This document shows, in pieces, positions 9,013-17,514 of a stretch of 64,000 bases of DNA. Origin of the DNA: an uncultured Draconibacterium sp. (GTDB lineage Bacteria > Bacteroidota > Bacteroidia > Bacteroidales > Prolixibacteraceae); assembly GCF_963676815.1 (NCBI RefSeq), contig NZ_OY781365.1, positions 186,001 through 250,000 on the forward strand, in the 5' to 3' direction. The stretch's first letter is position 1. Every line of letters begins with the position of its first letter. The notes below the pieces were generated by a model. It had not been told where the DNA came from, searched no databases, and saw only the letters and a program-made list of their open reading frames with translations. Made by a program: the position numbers and the translations under genes.

Positions 9013-9600
9013 ATGAAAAACGAAATGATAAGCGATAAAGAATTAAGCTCCATCTTTAACCAGGATGCAGCCAATAATTTGCCCAACGAAGCAATTCGCG
9101 AACGTCTGGAATATTCTTTTATGGTAAAAAGCCGAAGCTATAAAACCACACAAAATTCTTTCCTCGGATTGTTTGCCTGGTTATTTTCATGGTCGAACCT
9201 GCCGTTGAAAGCAGCAATGATTTCGGTGGTACTGCTATTTTCGCTGGTAAATATTAAAAATGTGGAGACACCAATTTTTCAGCAACTTCAGGACACCACT
9301 CAAAACGTGGTGCCTTTTCACATCGATTCTTCACAAACTTCACCATTTCTTGCCGACACCTGTTTAACTTCAAAATCAATAAAAAGCAACAATAATAAGC
9401 CAAACAGCGATTCAGAAATAAGGGTTTTTACACTATCTCAGAAAGGTTTATCTACGACACATTTTTCATCAAATCCGGATAGTAAAGTTTCATTTTTTCT
9501 TCCAGTTCCTCACGTTTGGTCTGATCTTCGAATTTCGCGGAAACAGCAATTAACTGGTTTAAGTAATACAATTCCCGCTGAACAGCTTCATTTAGTTTAA
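9013..9600 (+). CDS. Single-span membrane protein, possible anti-sigma factor
   Basis: No family is recognized. The 195-residue frame begins 10 bases after the ECF sigma stop. It has a polar N-terminal domain (about 1-60), one membrane helix (about 67-85, KAAMISVVLLFSLVNI) and a Ser/Asn/Thr-rich outer part. This topology and position fit an anti-sigma factor for the upstream ECF gene, but no zinc-binding HxxxCxxC motif is visible. The last 149 bases overlap the 3' end of the convergent DUF2723 gene, which is unusual. The C-terminal third is low in recognizable structure, so the original stop may have been lost. Confidence 0.6.
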   Translation: MKNEMISDKELSSIFNQDAANNLPNEAIRERLEYSFMVKSRSYKTTQNSFLGLFAWLFSWSNLPLKAAMISVVLLFSLVNIKNVETPIFQQLQDTTQNVVPFHIDSSQTSPFLADTCLTSKSIKSNNNKPNSDSEIRVFTLSQKGLSTTHFSSNPDSKVSFFLPVPHVWSDLRISRKQQLTGLSNTIPAEQLHLV

Positions 9601-12445
9601 GTTGTTGCGCTTGATTTAAACTACTGTAAAATTCAAGCGTCTCGGTAATATCCCTTTCCAACTCATCGATTAATCGCTTACTCTCTTTTTCATATCCAGC
9701 CAGAAACATCAATTCAGCTTGCTTTATCGCAAAAATATCGTGTGGAACTTTCGACAGTGGTATTTTATCTGCACACTTCTGCACGAGCTGAAAAGCTTTG
9801 TCATTCTCCCCTTTTTGAATAAGTAGCGCTGCTACTTCGTTAAAGGTATTTCGCGCCTGAAAAACACTGAGATTGACAATGGTATTCCAATCGACGTACA
9901 CAGATTGATCCGAAATATTTCCCCACTGAAATTCATTCATCAACTTAGCGGCAATACGCTCCGGCTCGCATTTACCAATAGAAAACATACTATTTGATTG
10001 ACTCTTTTCAGGAATCAGCCGATGAACAAAACCTTCGCATTGCAAATAAGCTCCCAAACCATGTTTTGCGGCTTCTCCTTTCGACACAAAACAGATTGGC
10101 CGCTCCGAAGCATTCGAACTTATAATATCCCAAAAAGCCAGTTCGTGTTTGTACAATACCTTGTTCCCCTCAAGCGACACAGGTATTTTTGCACTTTTCC
10201 CATTGGCGTTAACCTGCAAATTTAGTTGGGTTAAGGGAATAAAATTTACACGATCACCCGAATTTAATGTCACCTTTGCAGAATTGTTTTCAAGACTCAA
10301 AAAGTGTAGTGCTTCCTGCCACGAGGTATCTCTGTTAAACTTTTTCAGCACCGGAACATAGGCAAGTTCGCCATGTTCGTATTTATCTTGCGCCAACATC
10401 ATTTTTAAACCGGCATCATTGTACTTTGGGTTTCGCAAGCCATTAATAAACCAGTTAGCCGCTAAAAAAGGCATGATCACAATTCGTACATCGGTTCGCA
10501 TATTTTCTACCTCCTGGCAATAAAGCAGCGGATAAGTATCGTTATCGCCGCTGGTAAAAAGAATGGCATTTTCGGGGCACGATTTTAATATGTTCGCGGC
10601 AAAATCGCGGGCGGCAAATCTCTCCGAACGGTTATGATCATTATAATTTTGTGCTGCCATTAATACCGGCCCGGCCAAAAACAACACCAGCAAAACAGGA
10701 ACAGTAACTTTTGCTGTTTTTAATTTTTGCCGAATAAAACTAAGCGCAACCACCAGGCTAAAACCTACCCAAATGGAAAAGGCCAAAAACGCTCCAACAA
10801 AAACATAATCGCGCTCGCGTGGCGTAATAGGTATTTCATTGATATAAACTGTAAGACCAAGACCACCCATCACAAAAAGTGCCAGCACTATAAAAAAGGT
10901 TTCGCGCTTTGTTTTGTATTGATAGAAAGCACCGAGCAATCCCATTAAAAGCGGAATGAAAAAGTAAGTATTTCGTGCCCGATTGTTTTTCAGCCACGAC
11001 GGAGTTTTATCCTGCGCCCCAAGTCGGGCATCATCAATAAAATCAATTCCGGAAAGCCAGTTTCCATCAAGAATGTTGCATTTTCCCTGCCGGTCGTTTT
11101 GACGGCCCACAAAATTCCACATAAAATAGCGGCCAAACATGTAAGCAAACTGGTAACGGGCAAAAAACTTCAGCTGATCGGAAAAGCGTGGAACAACAAT
11201 CGTTTTTTGTTCTCCGTTTCGTTGTTTTGCCACTACGCGCTTACCGGAAATATCTATCCAGTTATTATAGGCCCTGATATGGTTTTCATCGCTGCTCGAC
11301 ATGCGTGGAAACCAGGTGCAAGTGCGTTCGACATAAACATAATCGGGAGCCAAATCGATTGGCAAGTATTTCCCGTCGATAAAATCATAGGAAGTACGTT
11401 CATTAACATCTAATAAAGGCGAATTATAATTTTGTCCGTAAACCAAGGGGCGTTTCGGATATTGTTCTCGGTTCAGGTAATTAACCAGCGAAAAAATATT
11501 GTTGGGCTCGCCAAAGTTTACAGGGGGATTGGCCGACGAACGAATTATATTTACCGAATAAACTGAAAAGCCCAACAACACAAAAAGAACCGAAAGTGTT
11601 GCCAGTTCATACCGCAATTTCTGCTTCTTTTTAAAATAGTAAATGAGCAAAGTCAATGCCGCAAGAATAAAAAATACGCCAAAGAGTGTTCCGGAGTGTA
11701 AAGTCAAGTTTAAGCGGTTAACAAAAAACAAATCAAAGGTTGAAAGCAGCGCCATTACCAACGGAGTTAAAACATAAAGTACCCCCAGCAAAACACCAAT
11801 TCCCAAGCCAAAAAACAGCAGCAGATTTTTTACAGAATATCCGTATTTTCTGAATCCCATAAGCATTACCACCGAAGGAAGAACCAGCAAATTCAGTAAA
11901 TGCACGCCAATTCCCAGGCCCGTTATCAGGGCTAAAAACAGTATCCATTTCTCGTTGCCCGCCTGGCCGAATTGCTCGTCCCATTTTAAAGCTGCCCAAA
12001 ACGACAGGACAAGAAAAAACATGGAAAGCGCATATACTTCTCCTTCAACAGCCGAAAACCAAAACGAATCGCTTACCGCAAAAGTCAAGGCTCCGATAAC
12101 GGCACTTCCGATAATCACAGTTGCAGATTCCGACATTTTGGAAACTAATTTTATAATAACGTGATAAAGAAAGAAAATGGTTAATGCACTAAAAAAGCCG
12201 GACATAAAATTAATTGTTAAGGCAATTTTTTGAGGATTCCCGAAAGAAAGCAATGAGAACAGTCGGCCCAGCAACATAAACAACGGTGCTCCTGCCGGAT
12301 GATTTACCTCCAGTTTTGAAGCCGAGAGAATAAACTCGCTGCAATCCCAAAAACTGGTGGAAGGTTCTAAAGTAAGACAGTAAATTGATAAAGCGACAAG
12401 GAAAACAAAAAGACCTGTAATTTTTACATATGAAAATGAGCGCAT
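9452..12445 (-). CDS. DUF2723 family polytopic membrane glycosyltransferase-like protein
   Basis: A 997-residue protein with about a dozen N-terminal and central hydrophobic helices, then a long soluble C-terminal part. The N terminus carries the DUF2723 hallmarks: LEPSTSFWDCSEFI and NHPAGAPLF, corresponding to the acidic and HPPGAP loops of PMT-like enzymes. DUF2723 (related to human TMEM260) is regarded as a GT-C O-mannosyltransferase-like family, which would glycosylate exported proteins from a lipid-linked sugar. Activity here is inferred. The C-terminal 150 residues look helical and repeat-like. Length is normal for Bacteroidota members (about 1000-1100). The 3' end overlaps the convergent sigma-linked gene. 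Confidence 0.88.
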   Translation of the reverse strand: MRSFSYVKITGLFVFLVALSIYCLTLEPSTSFWDCSEFILSASKLEVNHPAGAPLFMLLGRLFSLLSFGNPQKIALTINFMSGFFSALTIFFLYHVIIKLVSKMSESATVIIGSAVIGALTFAVSDSFWFSAVEGEVYALSMFFLVLSFWAALKWDEQFGQAGNEKWILFLALITGLGIGVHLLNLLVLPSVVMLMGFRKYGYSVKNLLLFFGLGIGVLLGVLYVLTPLVMALLSTFDLFFVNRLNLTLHSGTLFGVFFILAALTLLIYYFKKKQKLRYELATLSVLFVLLGFSVYSVNIIRSSANPPVNFGEPNNIFSLVNYLNREQYPKRPLVYGQNYNSPLLDVNERTSYDFIDGKYLPIDLAPDYVYVERTCTWFPRMSSSDENHIRAYNNWIDISGKRVVAKQRNGEQKTIVVPRFSDQLKFFARYQFAYMFGRYFMWNFVGRQNDRQGKCNILDGNWLSGIDFIDDARLGAQDKTPSWLKNNRARNTYFFIPLLMGLLGAFYQYKTKRETFFIVLALFVMGGLGLTVYINEIPITPRERDYVFVGAFLAFSIWVGFSLVVALSFIRQKLKTAKVTVPVLLVLFLAGPVLMAAQNYNDHNRSERFAARDFAANILKSCPENAILFTSGDNDTYPLLYCQEVENMRTDVRIVIMPFLAANWFINGLRNPKYNDAGLKMMLAQDKYEHGELAYVPVLKKFNRDTSWQEALHFLSLENNSAKVTLNSGDRVNFIPLTQLNLQVNANGKSAKIPVSLEGNKVLYKHELAFWDIISSNASERPICFVSKGEAAKHGLGAYLQCEGFVHRLIPEKSQSNSMFSIGKCEPERIAAKLMNEFQWGNISDQSVYVDWNTIVNLSVFQARNTFNEVAALLIQKGENDKAFQLVQKCADKIPLSKVPHDIFAIKQAELMFLAGYEKESKRLIDELERDITETLEFYSSLNQAQQLKLNEAVQRELYYLNQLIAVSAKFEDQTKREELEEKMKLYYPDLMKNVS

Positions 12446-12566
12446 ATATTTTTTGATGTTAATACACGCGTTTATTCAAAGGTTCATTTTCTTGTTCTTT
12501 ATAAATACTTTCCATTTCAATAAAAGAAATTGATATCTTGCATTTCAAACAAAAAATTAACAAGAC

Positions 12567-12716
12567 ATGATTTTAGGAGTATCAGAGTGGCTTAGTGGAA
12601 AATTAGGCTGGAACGTAACAACAATTAGAATTGCCTTTGTTGTAGGCGTATTGATTTTTGGTGTAGGACTTGGATTGTACCTTATTCTTTGGATTGTAAA
12701 GATGTTTTCGAAATAA
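12567..12716 (+). CDS. PspC-like mini membrane protein (49 aa)
   Basis: A short frame starting at an ATG at 12567. The product resembles a bare PspC domain: an amphipathic start (LGVSEWLSGKLGWNVTTIRIAFVVG) and one membrane helix (about 23-44) ending GLYLILWIVKMF. The pattern GVxxxL...IRIAF...GxxLYLILWI is the core of PspC. In this protein the family's usual second half is absent. PspC proteins sense membrane stress, but a role for this miniature is unknown. It sits between the DUF2723 gene and phoH with its own short leader. Confidence 0.7.
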   Translation: MILGVSEWLSGKLGWNVTTIRIAFVVGVLIFGVGLGLYLILWIVKMFSK

Positions 12717-12778
12717 ATTACATTCGATAGTGGGAATTAATTTTCGTAAATTTGCGGCAAAATAATTAAGATTATACA

Positions 12779-13768
12779 TTGGATAAACAAATCTTACTGG
12801 AAGGAATTGATCTCCTTGAGTTTTTTGGAGTAAACAATTCGAAAATTGAACTGATTAAAAGGCTTTTCCCAAAAATTAAGATCACCGCGCGGGGTCATGC
12901 GTTATTTGTTCAGGGAGAACCCAAAGAAATAAAAGCGTTTGAGAAGAAGTTCGCCCTCATTCTCGATCATTACTATCAGTATAACGTACTCACCGAAGAA
13001 ATTATTCACGAATTATTGGATTCAGGTGTCTCGTCGTTTGAAGAAAACGGAAGCAACGAACCCGATATTATTGTTTTCGGAAATAACGGAAAACCGGTTC
13101 GTGCACGCACACCCAATCAACGACGTTTGGTAGAGAGCAACAGTAAAAGCGATCTGATTTTTGCCATCGGCCCGGCCGGAACAGGAAAAACATACACCGC
13201 AATTGCATTAGCCGTTAGGGCACTAAAAAATAAGGAGATCAGAAAAATTATTCTTAGCCGCCCGGCTGTTGAGGCCGGTGAAAATCTGGGATTTCTTCCC
13301 GGCGATTTAAAGGATAAGATCGATCCGTATTTGCAACCACTTTACGATGCTTTGCAGGATATGATTCCGCCCAAAAAACTGGAAGAATTTCTGAAAGATG
13401 GCGTAATACAAATTGCCCCGCTTGCTTTTATGCGCGGACGAACATTGAGCAATGCTTACGTAATTCTCGATGAAGCGCAAAATACGACAGTTAATCAACT
13501 TAAAATGTTTTTAACGCGAATGGGACTAAACGCTAAGTTCATTATTACCGGAGATGTTACCCAGATCGACCTTCCGCGAAAAAGCCAGTCGGGGTTGATA
13601 CAGGCACTGCGCATTTTAAAAGGCATTAAAAATATTTCAACCATTTATTTTGATAAAAAGGATATCGTTCGCCACAAATTAGTGCGCGATATTGTTGAGG
13701 CCTATGACAAACACGCCGAACAGAAAATTGAGATAAAAACAGATACTGTAGATAAAAGCGACCAATAA
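12779..13768 (+). CDS. phoH: PhoH family P-loop ATPase
   Basis: A 329-residue PhoH-like protein. An N-terminal KH-like domain (about 1-100, KLTARGHALFVQGE-type segment IKITARGHALFVQGE) precedes the P-loop domain. Walker A GPAGTGKT is near residue 131, the SRPAVEAGENLGFLPGDL segment follows, Walker B VILDEAQN lies near 227, and ITGDVTQIDLP near 258. PhoH/YbeZ-type proteins act in RNA metabolism with the ribosome-maturation nuclease YbeY. The TTG at 12779 is the only start that keeps the family N terminus (LLEGIDLLEFFG). purC follows after 152 bases. Confidence 0.94.
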   Translation: MDKQILLEGIDLLEFFGVNNSKIELIKRLFPKIKITARGHALFVQGEPKEIKAFEKKFALILDHYYQYNVLTEEIIHELLDSGVSSFEENGSNEPDIIVFGNNGKPVRARTPNQRRLVESNSKSDLIFAIGPAGTGKTYTAIALAVRALKNKEIRKIILSRPAVEAGENLGFLPGDLKDKIDPYLQPLYDALQDMIPPKKLEEFLKDGVIQIAPLAFMRGRTLSNAYVILDEAQNTTVNQLKMFLTRMGLNAKFIITGDVTQIDLPRKSQSGLIQALRILKGIKNISTIYFDKKDIVRHKLVRDIVEAYDKHAEQKIEIKTDTVDKSDQ

Positions 13769-13920
13769 ACGGTAAGTCGGTAACAAATGTTAGTTGCTAA
13801 CTAATTTTACCGTCTGACTCTTTTATGAGTTAAACAAAAACCAGCTAAATTTGTAGTTAAGTCGAAAAGGCTTTTTGAGCTGACAATAAGTATAAATACA
13901 ACAATAAATATTCAACAAAA

Positions 13921-14871
13921 ATGGGTAACGCACTTACAAAAACAAGTTTCAATTTTCCGGGACAAAAAAGCCACTACAAAGGTAAAGTTCGCGATGTATA
14001 CAACATCAACGACGATTTTTTGGTGATGGTTGTTTCCGATCGTATTTCTGCATTCGACGTGGTACTGCCTAAAGGAATTCCTTTTAAAGGTCAGGTTCTA
14101 AACCAGATTGCAGAGAAGTTTCTGGATGCCACGGCTGATATTGTTCCAAACTGGAAAATAGCAACACCCGATCCAAATGTAACAGTAGGTCATTTTTGCG
14201 AAACTTTCCCGGTAGAAATGATCGTTCGCGGTTATTTAACCGGAAGCTCGTGGAGATTGTATAAAAACGGTGGTCGCGATATTTGCGGTGTTCCGCTTCC
14301 TGAAGGTTTGAAAGAACACCAGGCATTTCCTGAGCCACTATTAACGCCAACAACAAAAGCAGAGCAAGGTGCTCACGATGAAAACATCTCGCGCGAAGAG
14401 ATCATCAAACAAGGCCTGGTTTCAGAAGAAGATTACGTGGAACTGGAGCGCATTTCGCTGGAACTGTTCAAGCGTGGTAGCGAAATTGCCAAAGAAATGG
14501 GATTGATTTTGGTAGATACTAAATATGAGTTTGGTAAAAAAGATGGCCAGATTTACCTGATCGACGAAATTCACACACCCGACTCTTCGCGTTATTTTTA
14601 CGCCGATGGTTACCAGGAACGTTTTGACAAAGGCGAAAACCAGAAGCAGCTTTCGAAAGAATTTGTGCGCGAATGGCTGATGGAAAATAATTTCCAGGGC
14701 CGCGACGGCGATGTACTTCCTGAAATTCCAGAGTCGTTTGTTAACGAGGTATCGGAAAGATACATTGAACTGTACGAAAACATCACCGGCGATAAATTCG
14801 TAAAATCAGACACTTCGAAAATTGAAGACCGCATTGAATCAGCCGTTAATGATTTTTTGAAGCAAGCTTAA
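13921..14871 (+). CDS. purC: Phosphoribosylaminoimidazole-succinocarboxamide synthase
   Basis: A 316-residue SAICAR synthetase: the step of de novo purine synthesis that joins CAIR and aspartate using ATP. Diagnostic segments are GKVRDVYNINDDFLVMVVSDRISAFDVVLP near the N terminus (ATP loop), EMIVRGYLTGSSW around residue 100, LILVDTKYEFG around 197-207, and DEIHTPDSSRYF around 214-225. The length is that of the larger, yeast- and Bacteroidota-type enzyme, not the 237-residue E. coli form. It is followed by a clear terminator, so it is the end of its unit. An AT-rich TAAATTTG element at 13856-13863 could be the -7 box, but no good -33 partner is seen. Confidence 0.97.
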   Translation: MGNALTKTSFNFPGQKSHYKGKVRDVYNINDDFLVMVVSDRISAFDVVLPKGIPFKGQVLNQIAEKFLDATADIVPNWKIATPDPNVTVGHFCETFPVEMIVRGYLTGSSWRLYKNGGRDICGVPLPEGLKEHQAFPEPLLTPTTKAEQGAHDENISREEIIKQGLVSEEDYVELERISLELFKRGSEIAKEMGLILVDTKYEFGKKDGQIYLIDEIHTPDSSRYFYADGYQERFDKGENQKQLSKEFVREWLMENNFQGRDGDVLPEIPESFVNEVSERYIELYENITGDKFVKSDTSKIEDRIESAVNDFLKQA

Positions 14872-14894
14872 AAAATAACAATCATATACTAAAG

Positions 14895-14928
14895 ACACCT
14901 GCTTAATTTAAGCGGGTGTTTTTGTTTT
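14895..14928 (+). terminator. Rho-independent terminator after purC
   Basis: An inverted repeat ACACCTGCTTA / TAAGCGGGTGT (one G-T pair) with a short loop is followed by TTTTGTTTT, 23 bases after the purC stop. Confidence 0.85.
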
Positions 14929-14980
14929 CGCCTCATATAACTACATTAGCAAAAGATTTAATACACATTAAAATTTCAAC

Positions 14981-15487
14981 ATGAAACGATTAACAGTACT
15001 GATCATACTAGCATTCTTCGCGATAAACATTTTTGCGCAAGACGAATTTACCCTGGTAAAAGAAGGCGACGCTGCACCCGACTTTTCAATAAGGATGGAA
15101 GACGGATCGGTAAAGAAACTATCAGATTTGAAAGGCAAAGTAGTGTGGATTAACTTTTTTGCCGATTGGTGTCCTCCGTGCCGTAAAGAGCTGCCTCATC
15201 TTGAAAAAGATGTGTACCAAAAACTAAAGCAAAACAAAAGTTTCGAGGTGCTGGTAATTGGTCGCGAGCACGATTGGGCAACGGTAAACAAATTTAAAGC
15301 CGACAACAATTACACACTCCCCTTCTACCCCGATCCTGAGCGCGATATCTTTTCGAAATATGCCAAACAAAATATTCCGCGTAATTTTATAATCGATAAA
15401 AATGGAAAAATCGTAGTAGCATCTATTGGTTTTAAGGAAGATGAATTCAATGAGATTATAGAAAAAGTAAATAAATTACTGAACTGA
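14981..15487 (+). CDS. TlpA/ResA-like thioredoxin-fold protein, exported
   Basis: A 168-residue protein with a signal peptide (MKRLTVLIILAFFAINIFAQ, cleavage before or after the AQ site) and a redoxin domain. APDFSIRMEDGS opens the AhpC/TSA-Redoxin-like fold and NFFADWCPPCRKELP holds the redox pair Cys64-Cys67. The cis-Pro loop is in NIPRNFIIDKNGKI. It probably works in the periplasm as a thiol-disulfide reductase or peroxiredoxin-like protein. The CPPC motif suggests a reductant as in TlpA/ResA. It forms a single-gene unit between two terminators. Confidence 0.9.
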   Translation: MKRLTVLIILAFFAINIFAQDEFTLVKEGDAAPDFSIRMEDGSVKKLSDLKGKVVWINFFADWCPPCRKELPHLEKDVYQKLKQNKSFEVLVIGREHDWATVNKFKADNNYTLPFYPDPERDIFSKYAKQNIPRNFIIDKNGKIVVASIGFKEDEFNEIIEKVNKLLN

Positions 15488-15611
15488 TTCACTTTTGTAT
15501 TTCGTTGAAATGTGATTATTACTTTAAAATCTCCCCATGATTAACACCACCAAAAAGCACCAGCTATCAGCTGCATTAAAGCTATTCACAAATATTTTGT
15601 TATAAATTTTA

Positions 15612-15644
15612 AAAAAAGCTGCCAGGAAAAACGGCAGCTTTTTT
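15612..15644. terminator. Rho-independent terminator (bidirectional type)
   Basis: AAAAAAGCTGCC / GGCAGCTTTTTT is a 12-bp perfect stem with a 9-base loop and A/T tracts on both sides. It lies 125 bases after the thioredoxin gene. The 240-base gap holds nothing else recognizable. Confidence 0.85.
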
Positions 15645-15727
15645 CATCAATATAAGCCTAAAAAGTATTTTATTTTGACTAACTTACCGCTGATAAAAAA
15701 CATTTAATTCTAAAAAAATCCCTTCCT

Positions 15728-17464
15728 ATGAAAAAATTGCTGTTTAAATTATTGAGTATTGTAGTAATGGTAGGCTTTTTTCAATCCTGCCAGGAAACCA
15801 TTTTTGAAGATGAACCATCAGATGAGATTCAATTAAAATCTGCATCAACTGCCCAAATGGGTTACATTGTTGTACTGCAAGACGCAGAAGTGAATCAGGA
15901 GTTAACAAAACTCAAAGGTTACGAAAAGAAACAGGCTGCCATGAAATTAGTCTCGGAAAAGATTTTAAAAAGAGCCGGTATTTCTGATGGCGAAATCGGC
16001 CATGTTTTCGGAACTGCTTTACAAGGATTTTCGGTGAAAATTCCTCCTGGCCAGCTAAAGAAACTGGAAAATGATCCTTCGGTGAAATACGTTCAGGTTG
16101 ATCGTATAATTTCTCTTGGCTTACCAGAGCTTTCAATAAAAAAGAAACCTACTCCAACTCCACCTGCACAATCCGTACCCTGGGGAATTAGCCGGGTTAA
16201 TGGAGGAATTACTTATTCAGGAAATAATGTTGCCTGGATTGTGGATACAGGAATTGATACCGATCACCCGGATTTAAACGTAAATGTCGATCGTAGCCGA
16301 ACATTCGTTACAACCGAGCCAATTCCGTCAGTTGAAGATTTAAATGGCCACGGAACTCATGTTGCCGGAACTGTTGCTGCCAGAAATGATGCTATTGGGG
16401 TTGTTGGTGTAGCTGCAGGAGCTACTGTAATCTCTTGTCGCGTACTCGACCGTAGCGGATCAGGCTCATTCTCGTGGACAGTTGCAGCGTTAGATTATAT
16501 CGCCAGTGCTGGTACTGCAGGAGATGTTGTAAATATGAGTTTGGGACCATCAAGTCCTTATATCGACCCGGCAGTTGACGCCGCCGTACAATCAGTGGCT
16601 GCTCTGGGAATAAAAATTTCTATCGCTGCAGGAAACGAAAGTGATGATTGTGCTTTATATTCACCAGCTCACAACAATGGAGCAAATATTTATACGATCT
16701 CAGCATCTGATATTAATGACAATTGGGCTTACTTTTCAAATTTTGGTACACCGGTTGATTTCTGTGAACCAGGATATAGTATATATTCTACTTACTTAAA
16801 TGGTGGTTATGCTACTTTAAGTGGAACATCGATGGCTGCACCTCACGCTGCAGGAATATTATTACTTGGAGATATTTCACCTGATGGTACTGTTTCTGGC
16901 GATCCGGATGGAGATGCTGATGCAATTGGAGTTGTTGGTGGTGGTACACCTCCACCTCCTGCAAACCTTGCTCCAACAGCTGATTTTACATTATCAGTAA
17001 CAAATCTTACAGTTAGTTTCACAAACCAAAGTGGCGATTCGGACGGCACTATAACCGCTTATGACTGGAACTTTGGTGATGGAAATTCTTCTTCGGCTGA
17101 AAATCCAGCACCACATACTTATGCAACAGCAGGCACTTATACTGTTAGCTTAACCGTTACCGACGATGATGGCGCAAGCGATAGCTTTACAAGTAGCGTT
17201 ACTGTTACTGAAGAACAGCCACCAATTGGTGGTGATATTGTACTAGATGTTGCAATTACCGGAAACAAGGTTAAAAAAGTTACCTTAACATGGACGGGTG
17301 CAATTGGTGCAACTGTTACGCTGTACTATAACGGAGATCCGATGGTTGTGACCAACAGTGGATCTTACATTGAGAATTTAGGTAAGATTACTGGCGGTAC
17401 TTACAACTATTACATTGTTGACGAAGCCGGAAACACATCAAACGAAGTAGATTTATCATTTTAA
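15728..17464 (+). CDS. Subtilisin-like serine protease (S8) lipoprotein with PKD domain
   Basis: A 578-residue secreted protease. The N terminus is a lipoprotein signal (GFFQSC). Residues about 46-125 resemble the inhibitor I9 propeptide (GYIVVLQDAE...VKYVQVDR). The catalytic triad is visible as Asp173 (IVDTGID), His208 (NGHGTHVAG) and Ser368 (GTSMAAPHA), with the oxyanion Asn303 (AAGNES). A Pro-rich linker leads to a PKD domain (about 415-500, GDSDGTI and YDWNFGDG) and a C-terminal beta domain of about 75 residues. The propeptide/catalytic arrangement resembles proteinase K-type enzymes. It is probably surface-anchored and digests extracellular protein. It ends at a shared terminator. Confidence 0.94.
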   Translation: MKKLLFKLLSIVVMVGFFQSCQETIFEDEPSDEIQLKSASTAQMGYIVVLQDAEVNQELTKLKGYEKKQAAMKLVSEKILKRAGISDGEIGHVFGTALQGFSVKIPPGQLKKLENDPSVKYVQVDRIISLGLPELSIKKKPTPTPPAQSVPWGISRVNGGITYSGNNVAWIVDTGIDTDHPDLNVNVDRSRTFVTTEPIPSVEDLNGHGTHVAGTVAARNDAIGVVGVAAGATVISCRVLDRSGSGSFSWTVAALDYIASAGTAGDVVNMSLGPSSPYIDPAVDAAVQSVAALGIKISIAAGNESDDCALYSPAHNNGANIYTISASDINDNWAYFSNFGTPVDFCEPGYSIYSTYLNGGYATLSGTSMAAPHAAGILLLGDISPDGTVSGDPDGDADAIGVVGGGTPPPPANLAPTADFTLSVTNLTVSFTNQSGDSDGTITAYDWNFGDGNSSSAENPAPHTYATAGTYTVSLTVTDDDGASDSFTSSVTVTEEQPPIGGDIVLDVAITGNKVKKVTLTWTGAIGATVTLYYNGDPMVVTNSGSYIENLGKITGGTYNYYIVDEAGNTSNEVDLSF

Positions 17465-17482
17465 ATATGATTAAATACAAAT

Positions 17483-17511
17483 AAAAAACCGGAGTCAACT
17501 CCGGTTTTTTT
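17483..17511. terminator. Bidirectional terminator between convergent genes
   Basis: AAAAAACCGGAG-TCAA-CTCCGGTTTTTT is a perfect stem with A and T tracts. It lies between the subtilase stop (17464) and the convergent serine hydrolase stop (17515) and can serve both. Confidence 0.9.
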
Positions 17512-17514
17512 ATG

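Noticed and set aside
13769..13830. Terminator after phoH
   Set aside because: ACGGTAA and TTACCGT can pair, but the span is long, the stem is interrupted and no T run follows.
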